NCBI GenBank assembly: GCA_902476295.1
Contig: CABSDC010000005.1
Coordinates: forward strand, 1 to 64,000
Length of the DNA: 64,000 nt
Direction of reading: 5' to 3'
Origin: SFTJ01 sp905210415
GTDB taxonomy: Bacteria; Bacteroidota; Bacteroidia; Bacteroidales; Muribaculaceae
A program made the position numbers and the translations under genes. The notes under the pieces are model-generated. The model had not been told where the DNA came from. It worked only from the letters and a program-made list of their open reading frames with translations, and ran no database searches. This document shows positions 48,101-56,570 of the stretch, piece after piece. Each line of letters begins with the position of its first letter. Positions within the stretch are counted from its first letter, which is position 1.

Positions 48101-49597
48101 ACCCTTATAGGTATACTGATATGCCACGGCAAGCACCTCATCGGCATTAAGCGCCGACTTCAGCGAGATATATCCAAGCGAGGCGTTGAGCGTGTATTCT
48201 TGCGACGAGAGCAAGCGAGCGCTTTCAACCTTCTCATAATCCCTACCACCCTCAAAGCCATAAGCCGAAAGCGGTTCGAGTGTAGTGGCCACCTGCTCCA
48301 TATATCTGGCATCAGGATAGCTTGTATTGAGTTCTGTGAACAAATTGTTCGACAAGTTGCTTGGCACTGCCGCCGAAGTATTTGGTACCCAGTGCGAATT
48401 TGCCAAACGGCGATTTTCACCGGCATCCATAAACGCCAGCACATTGCGCGACTGTGAATAATCGCCACGCTTATTAGTCACCCACACCTCGATGCGCGTG
48501 ATGTTGATACCGCTCGACACCAATGGCAGAGTTGAGCAGAATTTATCGTAATTATCTCTAAACCAATGTGCCAAGAAGAAGTGGCGGTTTTGGTCATAAG
48601 AATCGGCTGTGACATAGAAATTCTGGGTCTGTGCGCCACCGCGGCTATTCACTGTCTGGGTCTGCGAGTTTTGTTGCGACACCAATGCTGTGGCGGTGAG
48701 TTTTCCGAATTGCAACTTGGTTTTCACACCAAAAAGCGATGTGCTACCCTTGATGAGCGACGACCCAGTGGTCATACTCACATTACCAGCCTCTATATTT
48801 TTTATGATTTCGTCTTCCTTGCCTTCATAAGCCAATTTCAGGTTTTTGTTGTCGAAATCAAATGTTGCTCCGGTGTTATACGACATGTCGAACTTCATCT
48901 TATCGCCCACCGAGGCGTTGATATTGGCTTGTATCTGTTGGTCGAAATCAAAATACGTTTTGCGGCGAGCGTCAACCGACAAAGCAGGGTTATCGGTCTT
49001 ATTCGACTTTATACCCATATTGATTTTCACCGAACCTTGTGTCTTCAACTGCACACCACCAGGACCAAACACCTTGTCCAACGGACCAAGACCGAACTGC
49101 ATATCAAGAAAATTAAACGGGTCCTTCTTGTTTTCCTGCGCCGTAACGCTGTTGCGTTGCTGGTAATACTCCTGCATCGACTTTCGCAAGGCGATGTTGT
49201 TATATTCATCGGCCGAGAGCATAAACGGCGTAGTTATCTCCTTATCACCCAACTTAGTGCGTACGATATACATGCCAGTAGTGGCATCATATTCGGCCTC
49301 TGTGGTGATATTTTTTGGAGAATTAAGGTCCACGGCATGCTTGCCCTTACCCAAATCCTCAAAGTCGGTAGGGATGGTCTCCTGCACCTTGTAGTGCAGG
49401 CTTATAGAATCGGTTTTCTCCTTGCCACCCTTTTTCTCTACAGTCTTTTCGGGCACTGGAGGCGGTGGCAAGAGTTTTGATTGTACGTATTGGGCGAATG
49501 CGTCGAAATGCAGTGCAGAGTATGCCAATACCCCACACAGCACTATGCTCAGCAGTTTTTTGCTCTTTATATGTTCAACGGCTTTATGTCTGCTCAT
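42125..49597 (-). CDS. Type IX secretion outer-membrane translocon SprA (Sov)
   Basis: A 2490-residue outer-membrane protein, the giant single-chain beta-barrel that lets folded T9SS cargo cross the outer membrane. An N-terminal signal (about 15-36, ending DAFAQ) is followed by a Pro-rich linker and long repeats of amphipathic strands. DPFNFLDMQFGLGPLDKVFGPGGVQLKTQG and later YIDDFESTQSGLDLRSPYSW are family landmarks. The length is typical. It lies 68 bases after ruvA, an arrangement known in many Bacteroidota. Its end has no obvious terminator. The antisense ORFs on the plus strand within it are shadows. Confidence 0.95.
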   Translation of the reverse strand: MSRHKAVEHIKSKKLLSIVLCGVLAYSALHFDAFAQYVQSKLLPPPPVPEKTVEKKGGKEKTDSISLHYKVQETIPTDFEDLGKGKHAVDLNSPKNITTEAEYDATTGMYIVRTKLGDKEITTPFMLSADEYNNIALRKSMQEYYQQRNSVTAQENKKDPFNFLDMQFGLGPLDKVFGPGGVQLKTQGSVKINMGIKSNKTDNPALSVDARRKTYFDFDQQIQANINASVGDKMKFDMSYNTGATFDFDNKNLKLAYEGKEDEIIKNIEAGNVSMTTGSSLIKGSTSLFGVKTKLQFGKLTATALVSQQNSQTQTVNSRGGAQTQNFYVTADSYDQNRHFFLAHWFRDNYDKFCSTLPLVSSGINITRIEVWVTNKRGDYSQSRNVLAFMDAGENRRLANSHWVPNTSAAVPSNLSNNLFTELNTSYPDARYMEQVATTLEPLSAYGFEGGRDYEKVESARLLSSQEYTLNASLGYISLKSALNADEVLAVAYQYTYKGQTYQVGEFAGDVTSTKSSLYVKLLKGTTISNKLPMWDLAMKNIYSLGAYQIQSSNFKLNIKYMSDTTGTYINYLPAGNISGTPLIRVMNLDRLDSNSQPNPDGRFDYIEGYTINASSGKVIFPVVEPFGKHLATKIGNPAIAEKFVYQELYDSTLTVARQFQDKNKFILEGEYQASSGAQIRLNAMNVARGSVVVTAGGVTLTENSDYTVDYNMGIVTILNQSIIDSGTNVSVTLENQSTYSTQRKTLLGLDLNYKFNKNFNLGATVMHYGEKSLTEKVSIGDEIVNNTIWGLNLSYNTSFMWLTNLLNKIPTVNATAPSTFSFNGEFAQLIPHQQKTGSNRGSSYIDDFESTQSGLDLRSPYSWFLCSTPYDNSSSALFPEAALSNNTDYGKNRALLSWYYIDRMFTQRNSSLVPGYIKNDLKQLSNPYVREVTYSEVYPGRELSYGESSTLQTLNLSYYPNERGPYNLDADGMNIDGTLLNPEKRWGGIMRKLDATNFEQSNIEYIQFWLLNPFLDEEVDNKEGGDLYFNLGEVSEDILKDGYKSYENGLPIDGDNTHVKETVWGKVSDKTSLTYAFDNASGARKLQDVGLNGLSTEEEKNFPTYSEYVSKLRQKLSASTLAEMEEDQFSPINDPGGDNYHFYRGHDYDEKKLSVIERYKRYNGTEGNSLSAEDATDALYQSARSVPDVEDINQDNTLNQYERYFQYEVSIRPEDLVVGKNYITDKQAQHVPTRDGNGLDVEWYQFTIPLRDFEKAVGSINDFSTIRFMRMFLTNFKKPVHLRFASLELLRGEWRSYAYNPDAKVNQPADGDMSITAVNIEENAGREPVNYVLPPGVNRIVDSGQSQVTQLNEQSLSMKVTNLPSGASRAVYRNTSLDLRNYRRLQMFLHNEALIDDVTSLRNGDVSAFIRLGSDVKNNYYEYEIPLEVTPARSDYSTYSSADRLLVWPENNMLNCNLDVFTSVKKNRNAQKVQGVSGVSYNTRFTEPDPSNEKNKVTVLGNPALSDVKVVMIGVRNNSGMTKECTIWADELRVTDFDQDGGWAAKANMTLGISDIATVNAGFHKETVGFGSVDQGLNQRNLDNYQNYNVAVQVDMGRFLPEKVKLKAPIYYSITNEESTPKYNPLDKDMLLDDAIEVCETKAQRDSIKSFAVTSKRVESFSVSGLKFDVKSKLPMPWDPANFVFNYSSNKRHNVDPDNVYENTNDYRGSLMYNYATAFKPFRPFKGVKPKSKSKNVKFLQEWELNWFPQQISFFTNISRYYYEQQTRNESDIDVELPVSVSKNFLWDRQFSITWNMTRSLNMSFQSNTTAHIEEPIGQVNKKLFPDEYKEWRDSVWRSIKNLGTPYSYNQTFNASYKAPFNKISFLDFMTANASYNSVYNWERGTVLEDVQTGNTISNQSSYTLDGRMNMEGLYNKVPYLKAINNRFSGSRLNKAKRAKKFSRTLRLKSDTTLMIRHNMKTKKVKVSALTTDGKPFVVKTRVVDENNVEVLTRGDKNVKFTVLEVLDEKKNFFTEFAQYSLRGLMMVRNVSVKVRNTQSLSLPQFIPEIGDIFGQSNNYDILSPGLDFAFGFIGEDYVEKAKSRGWLMCDENQTAPAIFTHTNEVTIDAVLEPVKGLKITLTGNRTDNRSNQMMFMYNDATNLYTGTYTKTHIALATALKGCKSDNGYSSKAFDKFLENIPIAADRVRAQYQGKNYPQRGFLLTSPWAGQPFSSQVGDVSGISSDVLIPAFVAAYSGKDINKVTLNPFPSLASILPNWRVTYDGIGKIPALKKWFKSFTLSHAYQCTYSVGSYTSYSDWVSVGNGIGFTQDVTNGNPLPSSPYNITSVTITERFAPLIGAKVTLYNNMTINAEYRDSRTLSLNSSAGQIVEAGQKSLKFGVGYKIANFNTVLKFRGRQSGVNNDLNLNIDFSLNNNNALIRKIETGFTQATSGARSLTINMTANYVLSKRLTIGAYFDHQVNTPLVSATAYPTSNSNFGISMNMSLAK

Positions 49598-49664
49598 TAA
49601 TTTCTTTGCAAAATATAATCAACGTTGCCGCCAGCAACACGCCTTTTCTCGCCCACTATAAGCC

Positions 49665-50249
49665 TCACAGCATCTTCAGCGCACTCTTTATGGCTTTTTC
49701 CACTGTGAGCGTAGGGTCTGATTGGAAAAGTTTCTGCAACGTTTTCTGCGTTGCCTGACGGCTATAGCCCAACATCACGAGCGCTGCCAAAGCTTCGTCG
49801 AACGCTTCATTGTTTAATGGGCTTATACTTAATAACGAAGCATCTACCGTATTTATTTTATCTTTCAGGTCAACTATTATTCTTTGTGCAGTCTTTGCCC
49901 CTACTCCCTTCACCGATTTCAGCGCAGCAGAATTGCCCGAAGCGATTGCGGCTTCCAACTCTGCCACCGGATAAGATGAAAGTATCATTCGTGCTGTGTT
50001 CGTACCCACTCCGCTCACGCTGATGAGCAACTCAAACACTTCTCTCTCGTGTCTTTCGGCAAAACCATACAGCATATGTGCATCTTCACGGATTGCCTCA
50101 TAGACATACACCTTCACCACATCCTTCACATTCTGCAGTTGTGTGTATGTGTTGAGCGAAACATTCAGCATATAGCCCACGCCATACGATTCCAACACAA
50201 TGTAGGCTGGATTGCTCTCTTCAATACTACCTTTTATATAATCTATCAT
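49665..50249 (-). CDS. Holliday junction branch-migration protein RuvA
   Basis: RuvA binds four-way DNA junctions and recruits the RuvB motor. The 194-residue protein begins MIDYIKGSIEESNPAYIVLE, has the OB-fold, two helix-hairpin-helix motifs (ISVSGVGTNTARMIL and LKSVKGVGAKTAQRII) and the C-terminal RuvB-binding domain. Standard length. It sits between the subtilase genes and sprA. Confidence 0.96.
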   Translation of the reverse strand: MIDYIKGSIEESNPAYIVLESYGVGYMLNVSLNTYTQLQNVKDVVKVYVYEAIREDAHMLYGFAERHEREVFELLISVSGVGTNTARMILSSYPVAELEAAIASGNSAALKSVKGVGAKTAQRIIVDLKDKINTVDASLLSISPLNNEAFDEALAALVMLGYSRQATQKTLQKLFQSDPTLTVEKAIKSALKML

Positions 50250-50286
50250 GCTATCAAAATTTTTGTTTTCACAATTTATTGTTTTC

Positions 50287-52449
50287 TCACAAAATCACCT
50301 TAAACGTGTGGCTCATTCCGCCCACAACTACTCGCACCACATACACGCCATGCCCTGGCAGATGCATTCTCGGCAACTCGCCATATCCGCCGCTCACCGC
50401 ACAACGCGATAACGCAACTTGCCGCCCAAGCATATCGTATGCCGACATTTGGGCCTCGCCATCGCACGGAGCATGAATTATGATCGGCTCTTCGCCTGGA
50501 ATTATGCGCCACAGTTTGTCTTGCTCCACGCTGTCGATTCCCGATCCGAGCAGATATTGCAAACCTTTCAGCGCATTGATTTTGCCGTAGCCCCACTTAT
50601 CAGGATTGTCATTCTTCACAAGTTCATCTCTCGTGGAGGTACGCTCAAGCACATTCTCAACATCTGCGCAGGTCAGTTCGGGATTGGCCTGCAACCACAA
50701 TGCTATAGTGCCTGTAACAATCGGGGCCGACTGCGATGTGCCATACATCGAGCCCCAACGGTATTTCTTGCCACCGATGATTTGCACCAGCGCGTTGTCG
50801 CCATCATTGGCCTGCGTGGCATCATAGCGATTGAGTGCCGAAACCACCACATAACCCGGTGCAGTGACCGTAGGACGACTTATGCCATTAGCATCCTTGC
50901 CGAAGCTTGAGAAAAATGCGATGTCGCCCAATTCGCTGCCCGTGTAGTTATCGGCGCCATTCGGAGTGTCAACACTCGTTTTTGAGCAATAAGCGCCCAC
51001 CGAAATCACACCTTCGCCGGTAGTGAGATCGCTGATGTTGCCGTCACTTGTGCCATAGCTCCAACCATCAACACCATTCGACACCAATTGCGTGCCAGTA
51101 TTGCTCCAACCAGTGATAGTAGTACCCTTCTCTGCCCACACCTTGATGCCCATATAATAGTTTTTCGCAGTAGCTTTCTCGCATACGTATTCCACATCAA
51201 ATGCGGTGTACAGTTCCATCTTGCCATTCGCGCCGATGCCCGATGAGAACGAAACCTCTCCAGAATAGAGATCCTTTAGCGATGGCACATCTTCCATAGT
51301 TATCTTCACGGCTTCATCGCTTGTGCCTGCCTCATGCCAATCGCTCTCGTATGCCACCGCTTGGCGCTGTCTGTCATACACCACAAAGCGAGCCTTGAAC
51401 TTTCGGGCATCATCGGCCCACATATCCAAATCGCCATGGTTGGTGTAGAGCGTATATAGATTTTCGTAGAAAGTGCGCAAGGTGTCGGTATCCTGCTCAA
51501 ACCGCTTTGAAATCTTTGTGAACAGACGCGCATCGTTGCCCACCGACAACACGCACATTCTTCCCTTCCCCGACTTCGCCGCAAACACTTCCGACAGCAT
51601 CGATGTGCCATCGTGCGGACCGGATGTTGATGCCAAACTCATGTTTATCACTGCTGGCTTGCCAACGCTCTTGGCATAATCAAAAATATATGCCACGCTG
51701 TTTGCTATGTTCACATCGGTCAATTCCCTGTCGGGCATTGCACACAGCACAAGGTCGCTTGCCGTAGCCACGCCATAATAGCCGTTGCCCTTATATCCGC
51801 CGGCTGCTGTGGTACTGGTGTGTGTGCCATGCGACTGGTCGGTGCAATCCGACGTCAACGCCGCAATCTCCTGCGGAGTGGCATATGCCGAACCAGGCAG
51901 TTCATTGCCGTCAACCACTGGCGCTACGCCTCCTTTATGAGTGGGTAGATACACTCGCTTCACACGACTCTCTCCATCTTCTCCCATAAACTCGATGTGA
52001 TTGAAATCAATACCAACGTCTACCACGCCCACAATTACATCTTTGCCAGTGAACGCTCCCTGTGATCCAGCGCTCACGGCATGCGCACCGTCCACCATGC
52101 TGAATTGTCGGGCCCTATCGTTGCACACAGCCATGCGCTGAGCCAACTGCACTTGCTTGACCAGTGCCAACTCGCTCACACGGACAATCTCTTGCACCGG
52201 CACCTGAGCGGTTATCACCTTGCCAAACACGTGCTGCACCTTCACACCCAAGCGCTGCAGCTGGGCTAAAACAGCCTCGTCGGTCACACGCAGAAAACAC
52301 TGCACGCTTTGCTCACCACGCGCTTGCGCCTGCCGGAGCGACACGTGCGAGCGAGGCGTGAGACTCCCCCGCCTTGCGTAAAGCGATGCCGATGGCACTA
52401 AAGCCACCAGCATCGCCATTATAAATATTTTCTTAAATTCAATTCGCAT
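50287..52449 (-). CDS. S8 subtilisin-like peptidase with T9SS C-terminal domain, copy 2
   Basis: A 720-residue secreted serine peptidase. It has a signal peptide (25 residues), an inhibitor-like prodomain (about 40-115) and the triad Asp144 (GVVDVGID), His207 (SHGTH) and Ser572 (GTSQSAP). A large insert (about 310-475) lies between His and Ser. The last 80 residues (MSAYDMLGRQVAL...HGVYVVRVVVGG) form a type-A T9SS sorting domain. Its start overlaps the stop of copy 1 (TAATG), so both are translated together. Likely a T9SS cargo. Confidence 0.93.
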   Translation of the reverse strand: MRIEFKKIFIMAMLVALVPSASLYARRGSLTPRSHVSLRQAQARGEQSVQCFLRVTDEAVLAQLQRLGVKVQHVFGKVITAQVPVQEIVRVSELALVKQVQLAQRMAVCNDRARQFSMVDGAHAVSAGSQGAFTGKDVIVGVVDVGIDFNHIEFMGEDGESRVKRVYLPTHKGGVAPVVDGNELPGSAYATPQEIAALTSDCTDQSHGTHTSTTAAGGYKGNGYYGVATASDLVLCAMPDRELTDVNIANSVAYIFDYAKSVGKPAVINMSLASTSGPHDGTSMLSEVFAAKSGKGRMCVLSVGNDARLFTKISKRFEQDTDTLRTFYENLYTLYTNHGDLDMWADDARKFKARFVVYDRQRQAVAYESDWHEAGTSDEAVKITMEDVPSLKDLYSGEVSFSSGIGANGKMELYTAFDVEYVCEKATAKNYYMGIKVWAEKGTTITGWSNTGTQLVSNGVDGWSYGTSDGNISDLTTGEGVISVGAYCSKTSVDTPNGADNYTGSELGDIAFFSSFGKDANGISRPTVTAPGYVVVSALNRYDATQANDGDNALVQIIGGKKYRWGSMYGTSQSAPIVTGTIALWLQANPELTCADVENVLERTSTRDELVKNDNPDKWGYGKINALKGLQYLLGSGIDSVEQDKLWRIIPGEEPIIIHAPCDGEAQMSAYDMLGRQVALSRCAVSGGYGELPRMHLPGHGVYVVRVVVGGMSHTFKVIL

Positions 52450-54737
52450 TATTTCACTATCAATCTCGACGAGCTGCGCAACTTATCACCAGTGACAGTA
52501 ACCACATATACGCCAGGATTGATTCTGCCTGCAAGCGACACACTTGCCACGCCGCCATCCATCTGCTTTGTTGCATCATATATCAATGCACCGCTTATTG
52601 AATAGACTCTCACTGCCACAGCATCTTCATTTGGAGCAAACACCGAGAAGTTGCCATCGCATGGATTCTTACAAATTATCACGTTGTCGGCATCTTGCTT
52701 CACGTCGTTGATGCCCGACGTAGAAATGACATACTTGATACCATCCCAAGCGTCAATTTTGCCATAGCCACTCTTTTTAGGATTCTTATTCACATAGTTG
52801 TCGCGCACTGAAGTGTTTTCAAACACTTCCATCACATCGTTATAGCTCAACGTAGGCTTTGCCTGAAGCCACAATGCCAAAATACCTGTCACTTCTGGTG
52901 CAGCCATTGATGTTCCCGACATATCGCCCCAGTAGTGCTTATTGCCCTTATTATCACTCACCTCGGCTGCCAAATAATTATAACCTTTTTTCACGGTCTC
53001 AGAATCGTAGCGGTTAACCGCGGGAAACACAGGAGCGCCCCCCGCCAAAATATCTGGGCGCTTCTTGCCATTAGCATCCGGGCCATAGCTTGAGAAATAA
53101 GCTATATCATTAGGAATGAACCCATACGAGTATTCTTTGCCATCCAATGCCTTATATGAGCTTTTTGAAACAAATGCGCCCACCGAGATAGTCTTCTCGC
53201 CTGTTGCCATGCCGCTAATCGACATCTCTGAATTGCCAGAAACAAAATTCGACAAACCATAATTATCAAATTCTGCATTGCCATCCAAGTTCCAACCATT
53301 TAATGTTTCGCCTTTTTTGCCCCAAAAGACAACGCCAAGATACCAATCATTGTTGGCTAAAGAAGTTGACTCGCAATTCACATCAATATACACGTGCCAC
53401 TTTCCGCTATTAGCATCTAATTCAGAATATGACACAGCTTTACCAGTATAGTAGTTTTTGAATACACTATGACTTGACATATTAAACGTTGCACCTTGCG
53501 ACGACACTGCCTGCTTTTTTGACACTGCCAATTGCTTGCCATCCTTATCTACCACCACATATTGAATGGCAAATTGTTTTCCGCTATTAGCATAGATTTC
53601 AAAAGAGCTTACATAAGCTCCACCATCATATTCTATACCCCTAAACAAAACAGTCTTTTGAGCGACATTGTCACCAGGGTTTGTAAAAGTGGTAGAGAAA
53701 TGCACCTTATCGCCACCTTCATTTCCCGCTGCAAGCACAATCAGGTGACCGTCATCAACAAGCGATTCCAACGATTTACAGATGTCTGTCGAACCATCGT
53801 GAGGTCCATAATGGTCGCCAAGACTGATATTGATTACCGCTGGTTTCCCAACACTTTTAGCATAGCTGAAGATGTAATTAATAGAATTCACCAAGTTAAC
53901 ATCCGACAAATCGTCGCCCAAGCCGCAAAGCACCAAATCGGCTTCTGGCGCCATACCGCCAAAGTTGCCCACTTGCGTGCCGGCAGCAATAGCAGATGTG
54001 TGTGTACCGTGGCTTTGAGCCTCTTCGTCGGCAGTGAGTTTAGATATTTGTTCTTGGGTAGTAAATTCCGAACCAGGAAGCACGCTGCCATTCAGCACAA
54101 CCTTAGAACCGGTATCGTCGTTAGGCATATACACACGCTTGATGCGAGTGTTGCCATTGGCATCCTTAAACGCCATGTGATTGTAGTCGATACCCACGTC
54201 AATCACGCCCACAACCACGTCTTTACCTGTATATGGGATAGCCAATTCATTGCCTGCAAGCACTTCGTCTACATATGCAGAAGCGCGCTGTTTGTCGGTT
54301 TTCAGCCTCAACTTACGAGCCACCGACACTTGACGCACATTGCTCACCTTGGCAAGAGCTTCCAATTTATCAATAGGAGCAGTGACAGTGAGCACGTCGC
54401 TCATCTGACCGTTGACTTGCACTCCCAGCGCTTCCATCTCGTCGATTGGCGCCACATTCCAGCCGTCGATACTCACAAAGGCCTGCACAGCTTGCACACC
54501 ATTTGCCATCTGCACTGGCGCAACATATCTGTCAGCCGTCAATTTTCTTACCTTGGCACTACGGGCACTATTTCCACCGAACGCACTGTTAGCGGCCAGT
54601 TCTTCCACTCCACTGTTGTTTCGCAACGAATTCAGGAAAGCATATGTGCTACTTGACAATTTCCCTTCAGCATTAACTATCGACAACGAAAGCACTGCTA
54701 ATGCCAAAACAAGTGCTATCCTATTGATTCTTTTCAT
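52449..54737 (-). CDS. S8 subtilisin-like peptidase with T9SS C-terminal domain, copy 1
   Basis: A 762-residue secreted serine peptidase of the same design as the downstream copy. Signal peptide (23 residues), prodomain, and triad Asp180 (GVIDVGID), His243 (SHGTH) and Ser610 (GTSMAAP), with the oxyanion Asn339 in AAGNEGG. A long insert before Ser holds a jelly-roll-like region. The C-terminal domain (VRVYSISGALIY...GVYVVTVTGD) is of T9SS type A. Promoter at 54773-54804. First gene of the subtilase pair. The two diverge enough to suggest an old duplication. Confidence 0.93.
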   Translation of the reverse strand: MKRINRIALVLALAVLSLSIVNAEGKLSSSTYAFLNSLRNNSGVEELAANSAFGGNSARSAKVRKLTADRYVAPVQMANGVQAVQAFVSIDGWNVAPIDEMEALGVQVNGQMSDVLTVTAPIDKLEALAKVSNVRQVSVARKLRLKTDKQRASAYVDEVLAGNELAIPYTGKDVVVGVIDVGIDYNHMAFKDANGNTRIKRVYMPNDDTGSKVVLNGSVLPGSEFTTQEQISKLTADEEAQSHGTHTSAIAAGTQVGNFGGMAPEADLVLCGLGDDLSDVNLVNSINYIFSYAKSVGKPAVINISLGDHYGPHDGSTDICKSLESLVDDGHLIVLAAGNEGGDKVHFSTTFTNPGDNVAQKTVLFRGIEYDGGAYVSSFEIYANSGKQFAIQYVVVDKDGKQLAVSKKQAVSSQGATFNMSSHSVFKNYYTGKAVSYSELDANSGKWHVYIDVNCESTSLANNDWYLGVVFWGKKGETLNGWNLDGNAEFDNYGLSNFVSGNSEMSISGMATGEKTISVGAFVSKSSYKALDGKEYSYGFIPNDIAYFSSYGPDANGKKRPDILAGGAPVFPAVNRYDSETVKKGYNYLAAEVSDNKGNKHYWGDMSGTSMAAPEVTGILALWLQAKPTLSYNDVMEVFENTSVRDNYVNKNPKKSGYGKIDAWDGIKYVISTSGINDVKQDADNVIICKNPCDGNFSVFAPNEDAVAVRVYSISGALIYDATKQMDGGVASVSLAGRINPGVYVVTVTGDKLRSSSRLIVK

Positions 54738-54772
54738 AAACTTTTATATAGACTTTACAATGTTATAATCAC

Positions 54773-54804
54773 CAAAAATAAAATAAAAATCTCATTCACA
54801 CAAG
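54773..54804 (-). promoter_or_regulatory. Promoter of the subtilase pair
   Basis: On the minus strand CTTG, exactly 20 bases, then TATTTTTG. It lies about 36 bases before the copy-1 start codon. Confidence 0.75.
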
Positions 54805-54813
54805 CATATAACA

Positions 54814-54856
54814 AGAAAATTGCGACATTCGGCCTCGTTTAGCCAAATGTCGCAAT
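54814..54856 (-). terminator. Terminator of the TPR-gene operon
   Basis: An 11-bp perfect stem (ATTGCGACATT/AATGTCGCAAT) with a 16-base loop is followed on the minus strand by TTTC. It ends just before the subtilase promoter. Confidence 0.82.
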
Positions 54857-54885
54857 CTATGATTTTTCTCTAAATAACTAAGATA

Positions 54886-56496
54886 TTACTTCAAAGTTTC
54901 TACATACTTGCGAAGTGCTTCGTTTTCTGGATCGAATTCGAGCCACTTGTTGTAGTAACCCTTAGCTGCTTCCATATCGCCCTTGTCAAATGCGATACGA
55001 GCCAAGTTGTTGTAGATTGAGATGTAAGTATCCTTGTAGTCTTCCTTGTTTTCCTTTTCGTTAAGGATGCTGATTACTTGTTCATAGTACTTCACAGCTT
55101 CGTCATTCTTACCATCGAGGTATTCCACCTTAGCTTGTTGTTGAACGATACGGTAGTTGCCAGGAACGCGTTCATTAGCCATAGCAGCATATTTGCGAGC
55201 GCCTTCAATAGCAGTTGCCTTCTTTGCAGCATCTTCAGTAGTTACTGCCCAGTTGAAGTATTTTGTTGACATAACATACAAGTCGTTAGCCTTGCATTGG
55301 TCGCTATCAACAATCTTTTGGTAATATAATGCAGCCTTTTCGTAGTTCTTTGCTTCATCATATACGTCGATCAATTGGTTGAGCAAATCCAAGTTGTTAG
55401 GATTGTATTCAACAGCCTTTTCGTATTCAGCGATTGATTCTTCAGTCTTACCTACGCCCTTGAGTGCAGCAGCATAGTCAACGAAGTCCTTAGATGCATA
55501 TTCAGTGCCAGCGATGTTCAAGCCGAACAATTCAGCGCCATACTTTTCTGCTTCTGTCCAGTTTTGCAATGCTACCATGTTGTAGAGTTGCATACGGCAC
55601 ATATAGAAGTTGTTCTTGTCGTTGGCAGCAATTTCGCTACGGATTTTTGTAGCCAAGTCGAAAGATTGTTGATATTCTTCGCCGAAGAACATCAATTGCA
55701 CGTAGCGAACCTCATCTTGCTTGAAGTGGTTAGGGTTCTGGATATATTTGCCATATTGTTCTGCAGCCTTAGCACCATCGTTAAGTTCATAGTACTTTTC
55801 AGCAAGCTCACGTTGAGCAAGTGCAGATTGTGGCTTCTTAGCTACGAGTTCTTTAAGACGAGAAACTGCCATTTCTGGGTTTACGAAGAAATAAGTATTG
55901 GCATACTTCACATAAGCCTCTTCATTGTCTGGGTCGTAAGTAAACGCCATTTCGTAATTACCAGCAGCACCACCGTTGTCCTTTTCAGCAGCTCTCATAT
56001 CGCCTTCAAGGATGCACACGTCTGGGTTCTTAGGATCGGTCTTACGAGCCTTTTCTATGTTCTTACCGAGGTCCTTAGCATAAGCCACAGGATCAGCATT
56101 GTAGTAAGCGCGAGCGATTGCTGAATACACCGATGCATTCTTCTTGTCGAGCTTCACTGCGTCCTTAAACTTCTCTTCAGCAGCCTTAGAATTGCCTGCC
56201 TTCAAATCCAAAGCACCGAGTGCTATGATGTTGAATGGATCGTTAGCATCTGCTGCCAAACCCTTGTTGTAGAAATCCTTGGCTGCTGCCACATTGCCAT
56301 TAGCGGCTTCAATGTGACCAAGATAGCAATAAGCCTGGCTTTTTACAGTTTGTGGGTCATTAAGGTTCTTGTTGAGCAATTCCTTAGCGTTGTCCAACTT
56401 GCCAACCTTGAAATACTCAATACCGTCCTTGTAACCTTGTGCATTGCTCATCAATGAGCCACCTAATAAAAGGATTGCAAAAATCTTAAGTTTCAT
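54886..56496 (-). CDS. Tetratricopeptide-repeat envelope protein
   Basis: A 536-residue protein with a signal peptide (19 residues, cleaved after SNAQG) and some ten or more TPR units (about 20-530), seen in repeated GNVAAAKDFYNKGL-like and YNPNNLDLLNQLIDVY helices. TPRs build protein-binding scaffolds, so it likely supports envelope assembly. It lies last in the operon with the PstS-like and small membrane proteins. Codon use is of the high-expression type. Confidence 0.88.
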   Translation of the reverse strand: MKLKIFAILLLGGSLMSNAQGYKDGIEYFKVGKLDNAKELLNKNLNDPQTVKSQAYCYLGHIEAANGNVAAAKDFYNKGLAADANDPFNIIALGALDLKAGNSKAAEEKFKDAVKLDKKNASVYSAIARAYYNADPVAYAKDLGKNIEKARKTDPKNPDVCILEGDMRAAEKDNGGAAGNYEMAFTYDPDNEEAYVKYANTYFFVNPEMAVSRLKELVAKKPQSALAQRELAEKYYELNDGAKAAEQYGKYIQNPNHFKQDEVRYVQLMFFGEEYQQSFDLATKIRSEIAANDKNNFYMCRMQLYNMVALQNWTEAEKYGAELFGLNIAGTEYASKDFVDYAAALKGVGKTEESIAEYEKAVEYNPNNLDLLNQLIDVYDEAKNYEKAALYYQKIVDSDQCKANDLYVMSTKYFNWAVTTEDAAKKATAIEGARKYAAMANERVPGNYRIVQQQAKVEYLDGKNDEAVKYYEQVISILNEKENKEDYKDTYISIYNNLARIAFDKGDMEAAKGYYNKWLEFDPENEALRKYVETLK

Positions 56497-56570
56497 TTCT
56501 ATCTGTTTATAATAATTATTAATTTTCTTTTTCTCTCTTTCTATTTTGACTTATAATATCTCTCGATGGT

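Noticed and set aside
48566..49480. 304-residue ORF on the plus strand within sprA
   Set aside because: It lies antisense to the well-supported SprA gene and its sequence is rich in His, Leu and Cys without any family pattern.
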